Assembly: GCA_019240015.1 (NCBI GenBank)
Contig: JAFAZB010000327.1
Location: 1-33,017, forward strand
Length of the DNA: 33,017 nucleotides
Direction: 5' to 3'
DNA from: Solirubrobacterales bacterium
GTDB lineage: Bacteria > Actinomycetota > Thermoleophilia > Solirubrobacterales > Solirubrobacteraceae
Positions 17,092-25,796 of this stretch are shown here, piece by piece; position 1 is the first letter of the stretch, and every line of letters starts with the position of its first letter. Below the pieces are notes generated by a model. The model did not search any database, was not told the DNA's origin, and saw only the letters and a program-made list of their open reading frames with translations. Both the position numbers and the translations under genes were made by a program.

Positions 17092-19626
17092 GTGCGGAGG
17101 ATCACCGTCAGAGGGCTGCTCGCCCGCAAGCTGCGGCTGGCGCTGACCGCGCTGGCGATCGTGCTCGGCGTGACGTTCGTCACCGGCACGCTGGTCCTCG
17201 GCGACACGCTCAACCGCACCTTCAACAACCTCGTCGGCACCGTCTACCAGCACGTCAGCTTCCAGATCCGCGGCAAGGCCGCGTTCGACACCAAGACCCC
17301 GGCCGGCGTCACGGGCACCGCAAACCGCAAGCTGGTGTCCGAGTCGATCGCGAGCGAGCTCGCCCGGCTGCCGGGCGTGGCCTACGTGTTCGGTTCGGTC
17401 GGCGGCTACGCCCAGTTCGTGGCTCCCGACGGGAGCGCGATCGCCAACGGCGCCGGCAAGGGCCTCGGGTTCGCGTTCGACCCAAACCAGCAGCTATCGC
17501 CATACCGGCTCCTCGACGGCCGCGCGCCCGCGACTCCGAACGATGTGGTGATGGACAGGGGCACGGCGACCAAGTACCACTTCGCGATCGGCGAGCAGGT
17601 GCGCGTGCTGCTACCGAATGCCGCGCGGACGTTCACGATCACTGGTGTCGTGACCTTCGGAGGCGACGACAACCTAGCCGGCGACACGCTGGCCGGGTTC
17701 GCCCAGACCACCGCGCAGGCGCTGTTCAACTCGAGCGGCCGCTACAACACGATCAGCGTGCTTGCCGCGCCAGGCGCGGACACCGTGAAGCTCCAGCAAC
17801 AGATCGCGCGGCTGCTGCCACCGGGCGTCGAGGTCGTCAGCGGGCAGACCGTCGCCAACGAGCTGACCGACGCGGTCGACAACGAACTCTCATTCCTCTC
17901 CACCGCGCTGTTGATCTTCGCGTCGATCTCGCTGTTCGTCGGCGGCTTCACGATCTTCAATACGTTCACGATCACGATCGGCCAGCGGACCAGGGAGCTG
18001 GCGCTGTTACGGGTCGTCGGCGCCAGCCGCCGACAGCTGTTCGTGTCCGTGATCGGTGAGGCCGCCGCGATCGGACTGCTCGCCTCGCTGATCGGCCTCG
18101 GCCTCGGCATCGCCGCCGCGCTTGGCCTGAAGGCGCTGCTCACGGCGTTCGGAATCACGCTGCCCTCCGCACCGTTGGTGTTCGAGGCGCGCACCGCGGC
18201 GGTCGCGATCGGCGTGGGGGTTGGCGTCACGGTCCTGTCGGCGCTGCTCCCGGCTCGACGGGCGGTGCGGATCCCGCCGGTGGCCGCGCTCGCGGCGCAC
18301 GGCGAGGACGGCGCTCAGACGCTGCGCCGGTGGCGTGTAGGGGGAGGCTTCGCAATCGCGCTCGCCGGGGCTCTCGCCGTGGTTGCCGGCGCGAGCGGCA
18401 CCACGCTCGGGCTGGTCGGCGTCGGTGCCGCGGCGGTGTTCGTTGCCGCGGCGATGCTCGTGCCCCTGATCGCCCGACCGCTGGCGGGGTGGATCGGTCG
18501 CCCGGCGGTGGCGATGTTCGGCACGCCGAGCCTGCTGGGTCGCGCGAACTCGATGCGCAACCCGCGCCGGACCGCGCAGACCGCCGGGTCGCTGATGATC
18601 GGAATCGCGCTCGTGTCGACGATCGCCGTGCTGGGTGCCTCGCTGATCAGCTCGGTCACCGACGAGGTCAACAGCGCGGTCAGCGCCGACTACCTCATCA
18701 CGGGCTCGGGTGCGTTCAGCAAAGCGGTTCCCGCGACCGTCTCGCGACTGCCAGGGGTCACCGCGATGACCAGCGTGTACCGGGGGCAGTTCGAGTTCCG
18801 CGGCTCGCTCTCGAGCCTCGCCGCGGTGTCGCCGGCCAACCTGCCGCAGACGGTGAACCTGCACCTCGCCGCGGGCGCCGGAGCTCCTGCGCTGGCCGCG
18901 GGCGAGCTGCTGGTCGACACCAAGACCGCCACTGCCAACCACCTCCACGTGGGGTCGGTGGCCGCGGTCAGGTTCGCTCAGACGGGCGAGGGCACGATGC
19001 GGATCGGCGGGATCTATGAAGCAAATCCGCTCGTTGGCAGCTTCATCACCGGCGAGCAATTTTTCCTCACCCACTTCGACAACCCGCTGCCGGGTGGCGT
19101 CCTGGTCAAGACGCGGCCCGGCACCCAGAACTTCGAGGGCACGTTGGGCCGCGAACTCGCGGCGTACCCAAATCTCACGATTCAGAGTCGCGCGCAGTTC
19201 ATCAGCCAGCAGAAGACCAACGTCAACCAGCTGCTCGGACTGGTGTACGTGCTGCTGGCACTGGCGGTGCTCGTCGCCCTGATCGGCATCGTCAACACGC
19301 TGATCCTGTCGGTGTTCGAGCGCACGCACGAGATCGGGTTGCTGCGCGCCGTGGGGATGAGCCGCCGTCAGGTGAGGAGAATGATCCGCTCGGAGTCCGT
19401 CATCACCGCCGTGTTCGGCGCGGTGATCGGGGTCCTGATCGGCACCGGCATCGGGCTCGCGCTCGCCGCGGCGCTGCGCAACAACGGCGTCACCGCCGTG
19501 TCGGTGCCGGTGTTGCGCCTGGCCGTGTTCGTGACGCTATCCGCGGCGCTCGGCCGCGTCGCCGCGGTCTGGCCGGCGCGGCGGGCCGCCAACCTCGACG
19601 TGCTCGCCGCGATCGCGACCGAATGA
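17092..19626 (+). CDS. FtsX-like ABC transporter permease (two FtsX domains)
   Basis: 'FTIFNTFTITIGQRTRELALLRVVGASRRQLF' and 'LIGIVNTLILSVFERTHEIGLLRAVGMSRRQVRRMIRSESVITAVFGAVIG'. GTG start right after the ATPase stop. Confidence 0.95.
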   Translation: MRRITVRGLLARKLRLALTALAIVLGVTFVTGTLVLGDTLNRTFNNLVGTVYQHVSFQIRGKAAFDTKTPAGVTGTANRKLVSESIASELARLPGVAYVFGSVGGYAQFVAPDGSAIANGAGKGLGFAFDPNQQLSPYRLLDGRAPATPNDVVMDRGTATKYHFAIGEQVRVLLPNAARTFTITGVVTFGGDDNLAGDTLAGFAQTTAQALFNSSGRYNTISVLAAPGADTVKLQQQIARLLPPGVEVVSGQTVANELTDAVDNELSFLSTALLIFASISLFVGGFTIFNTFTITIGQRTRELALLRVVGASRRQLFVSVIGEAAAIGLLASLIGLGLGIAAALGLKALLTAFGITLPSAPLVFEARTAAVAIGVGVGVTVLSALLPARRAVRIPPVAALAAHGEDGAQTLRRWRVGGGFAIALAGALAVVAGASGTTLGLVGVGAAAVFVAAAMLVPLIARPLAGWIGRPAVAMFGTPSLLGRANSMRNPRRTAQTAGSLMIGIALVSTIAVLGASLISSVTDEVNSAVSADYLITGSGAFSKAVPATVSRLPGVTAMTSVYRGQFEFRGSLSSLAAVSPANLPQTVNLHLAAGAGAPALAAGELLVDTKTATANHLHVGSVAAVRFAQTGEGTMRIGGIYEANPLVGSFITGEQFFLTHFDNPLPGGVLVKTRPGTQNFEGTLGRELAAYPNLTIQSRAQFISQQKTNVNQLLGLVYVLLALAVLVALIGIVNTLILSVFERTHEIGLLRAVGMSRRQVRRMIRSESVITAVFGAVIGVLIGTGIGLALAAALRNNGVTAVSVPVLRLAVFVTLSAALGRVAAVWPARRAANLDVLAAIATE

Positions 19627-19660
19627 GCGGTCTCGCGCTCAAGCAGCGATCATCGTCCCC

Positions 19661-20719
19661 ATGAGCCTCCTCGACCAGCTCCCCACTCCCGTTGTTCTGG
19701 CACCGCTCGCGGGCGGTCCGTCCACGCCGGAGCTGGCCGCCGAGGTCGCGTCGGCCGGCGGCCTCGGGTTCCTCGCCGCGGGCTACCTCACCGCCGCCCA
19801 GCTGGCGGAGCGGATCGCTCGCGTCCGTTCGCTCACCGAGGGGCGGATCGGAGTGAACGTCTTCGTGCCGGGACCGGGGCCCGCCGAGGCCGGGAGCTAC
19901 CAGCCCTACCTCGAGCGGCTGGCTCGCTGGGCCGGCGAGCGGGAGCTACCACTCGGAGATCCTCGCTACAGCGACGACGACTGGCCCGCCAAGATCGAGC
20001 TGCTCCTGCGTGAGCGCGTCCCGGTGGTGTCGTTCACGTTCGGATGCCCGGAGCGGCGGGTAGTCGAAGCGCTCCGCGATGCGGGCTGCGAGGTGTGGGT
20101 GACGGTCACCAGTCCGGATGAGGCGGCCGAGGCCGAGCGGGGCGGAGCTGACGCCCTGGTCGTGCAAGGCGCCGAGGCCGGCGGCCACCGCGCCTCGTTC
20201 GTCGATCGCCCCGAGCTGCCTGTCTACGCTCTGCTGCCGCTCCTCGCGCTGGTCCGGAGCAGATCGGCGCTGCCCCTGGTTGCCTCGGGAGGGATAGCTA
20301 CGGGGGAGGCGCTCGCCGCGGTCCTGTGCGCGGGAGCGAGTGCGGGCCAGCTCGGCACCGCGTTCATGCTATGCCCGGAGGCGGGGACCAGCGAGGTCCA
20401 TCGCAGCGCGCTCCAGAGCGACGCGGAGACGGCGCTGACCCGCGCGTTTACGGGTCGCTTGGCGCGCGGGATCCGCAACGCATTCCTCGACGAGCACGAC
20501 GCGAGCGCGCCGATCGCATATCCAGAGCTCCACTACGTGACGGCGCCGCTACGCCAGCAGGCGCGCGAGCAGGGCAACCCGGAGCTGGTCAACCTGTGGG
20601 CCGGCGAGGCGCACGCGCTCGCCCGTGCGCTCCCGGCGGCGGAGGTGGTTCGCCAGCTGGTGGCCGATGCGCGAGCGTCGCTGAGCGCGGCCGCCGCGCG
20701 CCACGCCCGGGCACGCTAG
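19661..20719 (+). CDS. nitronate monooxygenase (NPD / 2-nitropropane dioxygenase-like)
   Basis: 'PTPVVLAPLAGGPSTPELAAEVASAGGLGFLAAGY', 'VVQGAEAGGHRASF', 'PLVASGGIATGEALAAVLCAGASAGQLGTAFMLCPE'. Confidence 0.93.
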   Translation: MSLLDQLPTPVVLAPLAGGPSTPELAAEVASAGGLGFLAAGYLTAAQLAERIARVRSLTEGRIGVNVFVPGPGPAEAGSYQPYLERLARWAGERELPLGDPRYSDDDWPAKIELLLRERVPVVSFTFGCPERRVVEALRDAGCEVWVTVTSPDEAAEAERGGADALVVQGAEAGGHRASFVDRPELPVYALLPLLALVRSRSALPLVASGGIATGEALAAVLCAGASAGQLGTAFMLCPEAGTSEVHRSALQSDAETALTRAFTGRLARGIRNAFLDEHDASAPIAYPELHYVTAPLRQQAREQGNPELVNLWAGEAHALARALPAAEVVRQLVADARASLSAAAARHARAR

Positions 20720-21720
20720 GCGCTCTCGCCGAGCCCCCGCTCAGCGACGATCGCCTCGCGACGTCCGCGCGCCTTGACGCGACGCTCGGCGATCGTCGCG
20801 AGGAGCAGGCTGCCCTCGAACAGGAGGTACAGAGGCACGGTCTCGAGCAGCATCGTGATCGCATCGCCGGGCAGCACGGCAGCGATCAGCGCACAGGCCG
20901 CGATCGCGTATCGGCGGTTGCGCCGCAGCTGCCGTGGCGTGATCACGCCGGCACGGGTAATCGCAAGGATCCCGACCGGAACTTGGAACAGCAGTCCCAT
21001 CGCGAGGATCGTCGTGGCCGCGAACTTGTAGTACTGGCTCGCCTGCACCAGCACGTTGAACTGGGAGCTATTGAAGTTCTGGAAGAAATGCACGGCGGCT
21101 GGCAGCACGACGACGTAGCCAAAAGCCACCCCGGCGAGGAACAGCAGCGGGATCGCGAGGGTGAGAGGGCGCATCTGCCGGCGCTGGTGGGGATCGAACG
21201 CCGGCATCAGGAAGCCGTACGCTTGCAGCAGCAGCACCGGAAGGGAAAGGATCAGCGCGAAGATCACCGAGACGGTGACCGTCGTCGTGAACGGCTCGCC
21301 GATCCCGAGCGTCACCGGACGATCGCCCCTCGGCGCAGCGGAGAGCGCCACGATGTCACGGTCGAGGCCGATCCCGGCGCGGCCGAGCGCGGATTGGGCC
21401 GCGGTGCTCTGATGCTGCCCGGGCGCGTGCAACACACCCACGACGGCGCGCAGCTGGACCGCAATGTCGCGGGCGCTGCGCTGCACCTGGTAGGTGGCGC
21501 CGAGTGGGCCGCGGCCGTCGCGGACCTGCTGTTGGGTCTGGTGCGCGAGCGGGCTGTCAATCAGGTGAAGCAGCGTGTGGTTCTGCCAGAAGCAGAACCC
21601 GAACGCGATTACGAGCGCGGCCAGCGACACGAGCAGCCGTGTGCGGAGCTCGTCGAGATGGCCGACGATGCTCAGCCGATCGTCGTGGGAGATGCTCCGG
21701 ACCGCGTTCGGGACCCGCAC
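20716..21720 (-). CDS. tatC: Sec-independent protein translocase TatC
   Basis: 'DDRLSIVGHLDELRTRLLVSLAALVIAFGFCF', 'GEPFTTTVTVSVIFALILSLPVLLLQAYGFLMPAF', 'FLAGVAFGYVVVLPAAVHFFQNF', 'NRRYAIAACALIAAVLPGDAITMLLETVPLYLLFE'. Confidence 0.93.
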   Translation of the reverse strand: MRVPNAVRSISHDDRLSIVGHLDELRTRLLVSLAALVIAFGFCFWQNHTLLHLIDSPLAHQTQQQVRDGRGPLGATYQVQRSARDIAVQLRAVVGVLHAPGQHQSTAAQSALGRAGIGLDRDIVALSAAPRGDRPVTLGIGEPFTTTVTVSVIFALILSLPVLLLQAYGFLMPAFDPHQRRQMRPLTLAIPLLFLAGVAFGYVVVLPAAVHFFQNFNSSQFNVLVQASQYYKFAATTILAMGLLFQVPVGILAITRAGVITPRQLRRNRRYAIAACALIAAVLPGDAITMLLETVPLYLLFEGSLLLATIAERRVKARGRREAIVAERGLGESA

Positions 21721-21738
21721 GAGCTCGGCCGCGCGGGA

Positions 21739-21981
21739 TTAGGCGACCGGGCGGACCGGCGGGTGCTCGACCGGTGCGCTGAGGGCCGTGGGGGCCGCGG
21801 CCGGGGCGGCATCGCGCGGCTCGATCTGCTGCGCCGGGCCCGCTTCCCCGCTGATCGACTCCTTGAACCCGCGCATGCCGGATCCGAGTGAGCGACCCAG
21901 CTCGGGCAGTCGCTTGGCCCCGAACACGAGCAGCAGGATGATCAGCAGAAACGCGAGGTGAAGTGGATTGTCAAGTCCCAT
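21739..21981 (-). CDS. tatA: TatA/E-type twin-arginine translocase subunit
   Basis: 'LHLAFLLIILLLVFGAKRLPELGRSLGSGMRGFKESISGE' is the TatA/B/E TM + FGxxKLPELGRxxGxxxRxFK pattern. ATG at 21981. Confidence 0.92.
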   Translation of the reverse strand: MGLDNPLHLAFLLIILLLVFGAKRLPELGRSLGSGMRGFKESISGEAGPAQQIEPRDAAPAAAPTALSAPVEHPPVRPVA

Positions 21982-22046
21982 TGGCTGTGCTCCGATCGAT
22001 TGGGTGATTGAGCGGTCTACGAGTGCCGGTCGGATTCGGATCACTC

Positions 22047-22754
22047 TCAGGTCAACCGCGCGACGACCACCGGCGCGCCAGTTGGTCGCGGGCTGCCGCC
22101 CGCCGGCTCCGAGGTGACCATGATCACGCCCACGCCGCGCACGCTGCCGGGAACGCCGACATCAGCCGCGCCGGACGAGCTGACGCTGAATAGCGTGCGC
22201 GTCGGCACGGGCTGTTGGTGAGGGCGCTGGGTCCACAACTCGTAGATCCGGCCTACCGGCGGCGGGGGGAGATGGTTGACGATCAGCTCTGCGTGCGCGC
22301 CGCTGAGGCGCAGTTGCGCGCTCGCCGCGCGCGCGGCGACGCTCGCCTGGACCACCCGCTCGCTACTCGACCCGCGATCGGCGAGTTGAAGGCCCAAGAC
22401 CGCGAGCGCCGCCGTCGCGAGCATCCCAACGGCGAGCACCGGACGCAGCGCAAGGCGGCCCACGGAGCGCGAATTTCGTCGATTGAGCCTCGCATGCGGC
22501 GTTGCGCGTGCTTCGGCACGTACATCCCGCATGACTCGGCGGCGCAACCCGCTCGGAACATGCTCCTGGGGGACGGCGATCGCCAGGACGTCGACGACAG
22601 GCCGAAGCGAAGCGACCTCGTCGCGGCAGATGGCGCAGCTGTCGAGATGCCGGCGGAACTGCTCGGCCTCGCCGGGATCAAGCGCGCCCAGCACGTACGC
22701 CGCGGCGTCACCACCGCATTCACGGGTTTCGGAAACGGAGCCTCCGACCGTCAT
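22047..22754 (-). CDS. anti-sigma factor (zinc-finger N-terminus, one TM, RskA-like C-terminus)
   Basis: 'AAAYVLGALDPGEAEQFRRHLDSCAICRDEVASL' (H-x3-C-x2-C), TM 'PVLAVGMLATAALAVLGLQLA', 'GRIYELWTQ...VPGSVRGVGVIMVTSEPAGGSPRPTGAPV'. Confidence 0.9.
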   Translation of the reverse strand: MTVGGSVSETRECGGDAAAYVLGALDPGEAEQFRRHLDSCAICRDEVASLRPVVDVLAIAVPQEHVPSGLRRRVMRDVRAEARATPHARLNRRNSRSVGRLALRPVLAVGMLATAALAVLGLQLADRGSSSERVVQASVAARAASAQLRLSGAHAELIVNHLPPPPVGRIYELWTQRPHQQPVPTRTLFSVSSSGAADVGVPGSVRGVGVIMVTSEPAGGSPRPTGAPVVVARLT

Positions 22755-23362
22755 CGCACGACCTCTGCCGGATCGCCTAGCGCAAGTCGCAGCTTCGCGA
22801 GCCCCAACCGCATCCGACCCTTCACCGTGCCCGCCGGGAGCTCGAGCATCTCTGCGATTTGGCTGTGCGTGAAGCCCCCAAAGTAGGCGAGTTCGATCAC
22901 CAGCCGCTGGTCACGGACGAGCCCGTCGAGCGCGCTGCGGACGGCGCTGGCCTCCTCACGGCGCGCGGCCTCGACGTCCGTGCGCTCGCCTGCGGGGATC
23001 CGCTCGGCGGCGGTGTCGTCGCCGACATCGCGTCCCTGTTTGATCTCACGCTGGCGGAACGAGTCGATTGTGCGGTTGCGCACCACCCCGAGCACCCACG
23101 AGCGGACGCTCCCACGCGCTCGGTCGTAGCGTGCTCCGCCACGCCACATCGACAGGAACGCATCCTGGACCACATCCTCCGCCATCGCGCGTCGCCCACA
23201 CATCCGGTAGGCGAGTGAGTACGCAACCGCGCCATGCCGGTCGAAGATCACCCCGAACGCGTGCGCGTCACGGCCTGCGACGAGCTCCATCAGCTCCTCG
23301 TCGGCGAGCGAGCGCAGGGCCAGGTGGCGGGATCGGAGCATCTTGGTCGTCTCAGCTGTCAT
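22751..23362 (-). CDS. ECF-type RNA polymerase sigma factor
   Basis: 'HAFGVIFDRHGAVAYSLAYRMCGRRAMAEDVVQDAFLSMWRGGARYDRARGSVRSWVLGVVRNRTIDSFR...LAYFGGFTHSQIAEMLELPAGTVKGRMRLGLAKLR'. Stop overlaps the anti-sigma start. Confidence 0.93.
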   Translation of the reverse strand: MTAETTKMLRSRHLALRSLADEELMELVAGRDAHAFGVIFDRHGAVAYSLAYRMCGRRAMAEDVVQDAFLSMWRGGARYDRARGSVRSWVLGVVRNRTIDSFRQREIKQGRDVGDDTAAERIPAGERTDVEAARREEASAVRSALDGLVRDQRLVIELAYFGGFTHSQIAEMLELPAGTVKGRMRLGLAKLRLALGDPAEVVR

Positions 23363-23428
23363 GCGCCAGAGCGCGACCCACGGAGGAGGACTCGCGGGCC
23401 GCGCCATCGCGGTCGTCAGGGGATCGGA

Positions 23429-24061
23429 TCACGCCTTGATTAGCGGGCCGGCCTTCGCGAGCACCTGGGCCTTGGTCAGCGGCTTGTCGAATCCGCGGTC
23501 CGGGGTGACCGGTTGCCCCGTGAGCAGCCCGATCGCTGCGGCGTGGCGCGCCTCGACCTGCACGATCGAGCCGGCTGCCGCCAGGTACGCGGGGTTTGAG
23601 AGCGCCGGCCCGGCGCCGTTATACGCCCCCACGCCGGTGTTCTCCAGCACGTATGCGAGCTTCAGGAAGCTCGCTTGGTCGGTGACGGGGAACACGAACG
23701 TCGGCTGCTTGACAGGGGTACCGCCGGCGCCCTGGATCGCCTTGATCAGCGCGTCCACGTGCTGCTGCTCGTGGCCGGCGATCAGGGCCGCCAACGATTT
23801 CGCCTCGCCACCGAGGTTGACCATCTTGGCCTTGTGCTCGTAGAAGTCGGTCTCCAGGTATTCGAGCGTCAGCGCGAAGTTGAGGATCTCGAGATCGCCG
23901 CCGCCGGACGCGGCGAGCGCACTGCCCACGTACGGCCCGACGGCCGTGGCGCCGTAGAGAGCGCCAGCGGTCATCGCGCCACGCAGGATGAAGCTCGCGC
24001 GGGAGATGCCGTGGACCTCGATTGCGGCCAGCTCGGGGCTGACGATGTTCGAATCAGTCAT
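23429..24061 (-). CDS. exported ferritin-like domain protein B
   Basis: Hydrophobic N-terminal segment, then 'DLEILNFALTLEYLETDFYEHKAKM...IAGHEQQHVDALIKAI...VQVEARHAAAI', carboxylate/His ferritin-like motifs. Confidence 0.85.
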   Translation of the reverse strand: MTDSNIVSPELAAIEVHGISRASFILRGAMTAGALYGATAVGPYVGSALAASGGGDLEILNFALTLEYLETDFYEHKAKMVNLGGEAKSLAALIAGHEQQHVDALIKAIQGAGGTPVKQPTFVFPVTDQASFLKLAYVLENTGVGAYNGAGPALSNPAYLAAAGSIVQVEARHAAAIGLLTGQPVTPDRGFDKPLTKAQVLAKAGPLIKA

Positions 24062-24101
24062 TTGAGTTGTTCCTCTCTTGGAAGGTCGCGTGACGAGCGC
24101 T

Positions 24102-24806
24102 TTATGCGATGAATGGCTTGACCGCCGCGAGCACCGAGGGCATGTCCATCGGCTTGGCGAACGCGCCGTCCGGCGTCGGGGACAGCTTCAACACGGTGTT
24201 CAGCGTCGCCGCGTGACGCGCCTCGACCGTGTGGATCGACAACGCGGCGGCGAGGATCTCCTTGCTCTTGATGTTTCCCGCCTGCCCGAGGTACGCGGCC
24301 GCGCCGAGGTTCTCGACCGTCGCCGCGAGCTTCGCCACCGAGCTCGCGCTCGTCAGCGGGAACTTGCCCGTCGGTTTCACGGCCGGCGCGCCGAGGCTCG
24401 ACGCGACCGTCATCAGCGCGGCGACGTGCTGGTGCTCCTCGGAGCCAAACGCCTTCAGCGTCGACAGCGTCGGACCGCTGAACAGGTGGCTGGCGATCAC
24501 GTTGTCGTAGAACTGCGCCTCCAGGTACTCCAGCGTCAGCGCGTAGTTCACGATCGCCAGGTCACCCGAGCCGCTCGGCGTGGTGCTTGCGGGCGTGGAA
24601 GCGGAGCCCGTCGAGGAGGAGCTCGATGAGCTCTTCGCGCTGCCACACGCCGCGATGAACGCCGCCAAGCCAGCAGCCGCCGCCCCGGGGCCCATCGTCT
24701 TGCCCGCGATCTTCAGGAATCTCTTACGCTCGAGGTCATCGCGCGCAAGCTGCTGAACCACACCACTCTCAGGCCGGCCAGCTTCGGTCGTTGGCTGCTT
24801 ACTCAT
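24102..24806 (-). CDS. ferritin-like domain lipoprotein A (lipobox, KR-type Tat-like signal)
   Basis: 'DDLERKRFLKIAGKTMGPGAAAAGLAAFIAACGSAKSSSS' signal with lipobox-like AAC; 'LAIVNYALTLEYLEAQFYDNV...SEEHQHVAALM...HTVEARHAATL'. Confidence 0.87.
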   Translation of the reverse strand: MSKQPTTEAGRPESGVVQQLARDDLERKRFLKIAGKTMGPGAAAAGLAAFIAACGSAKSSSSSSSTGSASTPASTTPSGSGDLAIVNYALTLEYLEAQFYDNVIASHLFSGPTLSTLKAFGSEEHQHVAALMTVASSLGAPAVKPTGKFPLTSASSVAKLAATVENLGAAAYLGQAGNIKSKEILAAALSIHTVEARHAATLNTVLKLSPTPDGAFAKPMDMPSVLAAVKPFIA

Positions 24807-25032
24807 CGCGTCTCCTTGGTCTAGCCGCAGGTTCGTACCCCCCCCGGGTCAGAAGCACTACGAGACCGAGCGGCAAGCGGATCACCGAGGTCTCCGAGAC
24901 GCTTGCGGGCAGTGATCCGATCCGCCGATGGTGCCCCTGCGGCGAACACCTGCGGATAACCCGGATTGATCCGCATCGATCGTCCGCTCGTATTGGGTCG
25001 GTCACGACCGAAACAATCGACGGAGGTACTTA

Positions 25033-25776
25033 GTGTCGGATCACATCAATGACGTGTACGCGTCGATCGACCGCGGCTTCGCAGCGCAGTCCGCGTCGAC
25101 GCGACGCAAATTCGTCGCCGGCGCCGCCGGCGCACTCGGCGGACTCGGCCTGTTGTCGCTTCCCGCTGCGGCGATGGCGGCCAACGATGCGCAAACGATT
25201 CTCAACGTCGCGGCGACCGCCGAGGTGCTGGCCACGATCGTCAACACCGAAGGCGCCAAGAAGGTGAGCTTCTCCAGCTCGGTGACCAAGCGCAACGTGC
25301 TCGATGCCGCCTATCAGGAGCTCGACCACTACAACGTGCTCACCAATGCGCTCGGCGCAACGGCGGTCACGAAGGAGATCTGGATCCCCGACGCGCTGTT
25401 TGCCAACGAGCGCAACCTGCTCTCAGCGCTCGTGTTCGGCGACGGTGTGTTCGTCAACGCCTATCAGATCGGAGTGACCGCGTTCGGCAACGCCGGCAAG
25501 GGACAGTTCGCGCGCTACGCCGCCGAGATCATGGGCGTCGAGTCAGTGCACCGGGCGCTCGCGCTCCAGTCCCTCGGCAAGCCCGGCAACGATCAGGCAT
25601 TCGCCTCGGGATCGACGCCGTACTTCACCGACATCACCAAGGCCGTCTCCCTGCTCGAGGGAGCCGGCTTCGGATTCGGGACCAAGGGCAAGACGCCCGG
25701 CGGGTTCTACGCGTTCGACCAGGTCAAGAAGCACACCCAGCACCGTTCCGAGGTGCACCAGCTCTCGCCGCACTGA
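25033..25776 (+). CDS. Tat-exported ferritin-like protein C
   Basis: GTG start; 'SASTRRKFVAGAAGALGGLGLLSLPAAAMAAND' twin-arginine signal; 'NVAATAEVLATIV...AYQELDHYNVLTNAL...IMGVESVHRALALQ'. Confidence 0.83.
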   Translation: MSDHINDVYASIDRGFAAQSASTRRKFVAGAAGALGGLGLLSLPAAAMAANDAQTILNVAATAEVLATIVNTEGAKKVSFSSSVTKRNVLDAAYQELDHYNVLTNALGATAVTKEIWIPDALFANERNLLSALVFGDGVFVNAYQIGVTAFGNAGKGQFARYAAEIMGVESVHRALALQSLGKPGNDQAFASGSTPYFTDITKAVSLLEGAGFGFGTKGKTPGGFYAFDQVKKHTQHRSEVHQLSPH

Positions 25777-25796
25777 GCACGCCGGCGAGCCGCCGA

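Noticed and set aside
18007-19329. 440-aa minus-strand ORF opposite the FtsX permease
   Set aside because: Arg/Gln/His/Asp-rich low-complexity translation typical of antisense frames in GC-rich DNA; the plus-strand permease has clear FtsX motifs.
20326-21891. 521-aa plus-strand ORF across the nitronate monooxygenase end, TatC and TatA
   Set aside because: Antisense/off-frame artefact; covers well-supported genes and has no recognisable domain.
24837-24846. Poly-C tract in the ferritin-like intergenic region as a phase-variation switch
   Set aside because: Single short homopolymer in GC-rich DNA; no evidence for length variation from one sequence.
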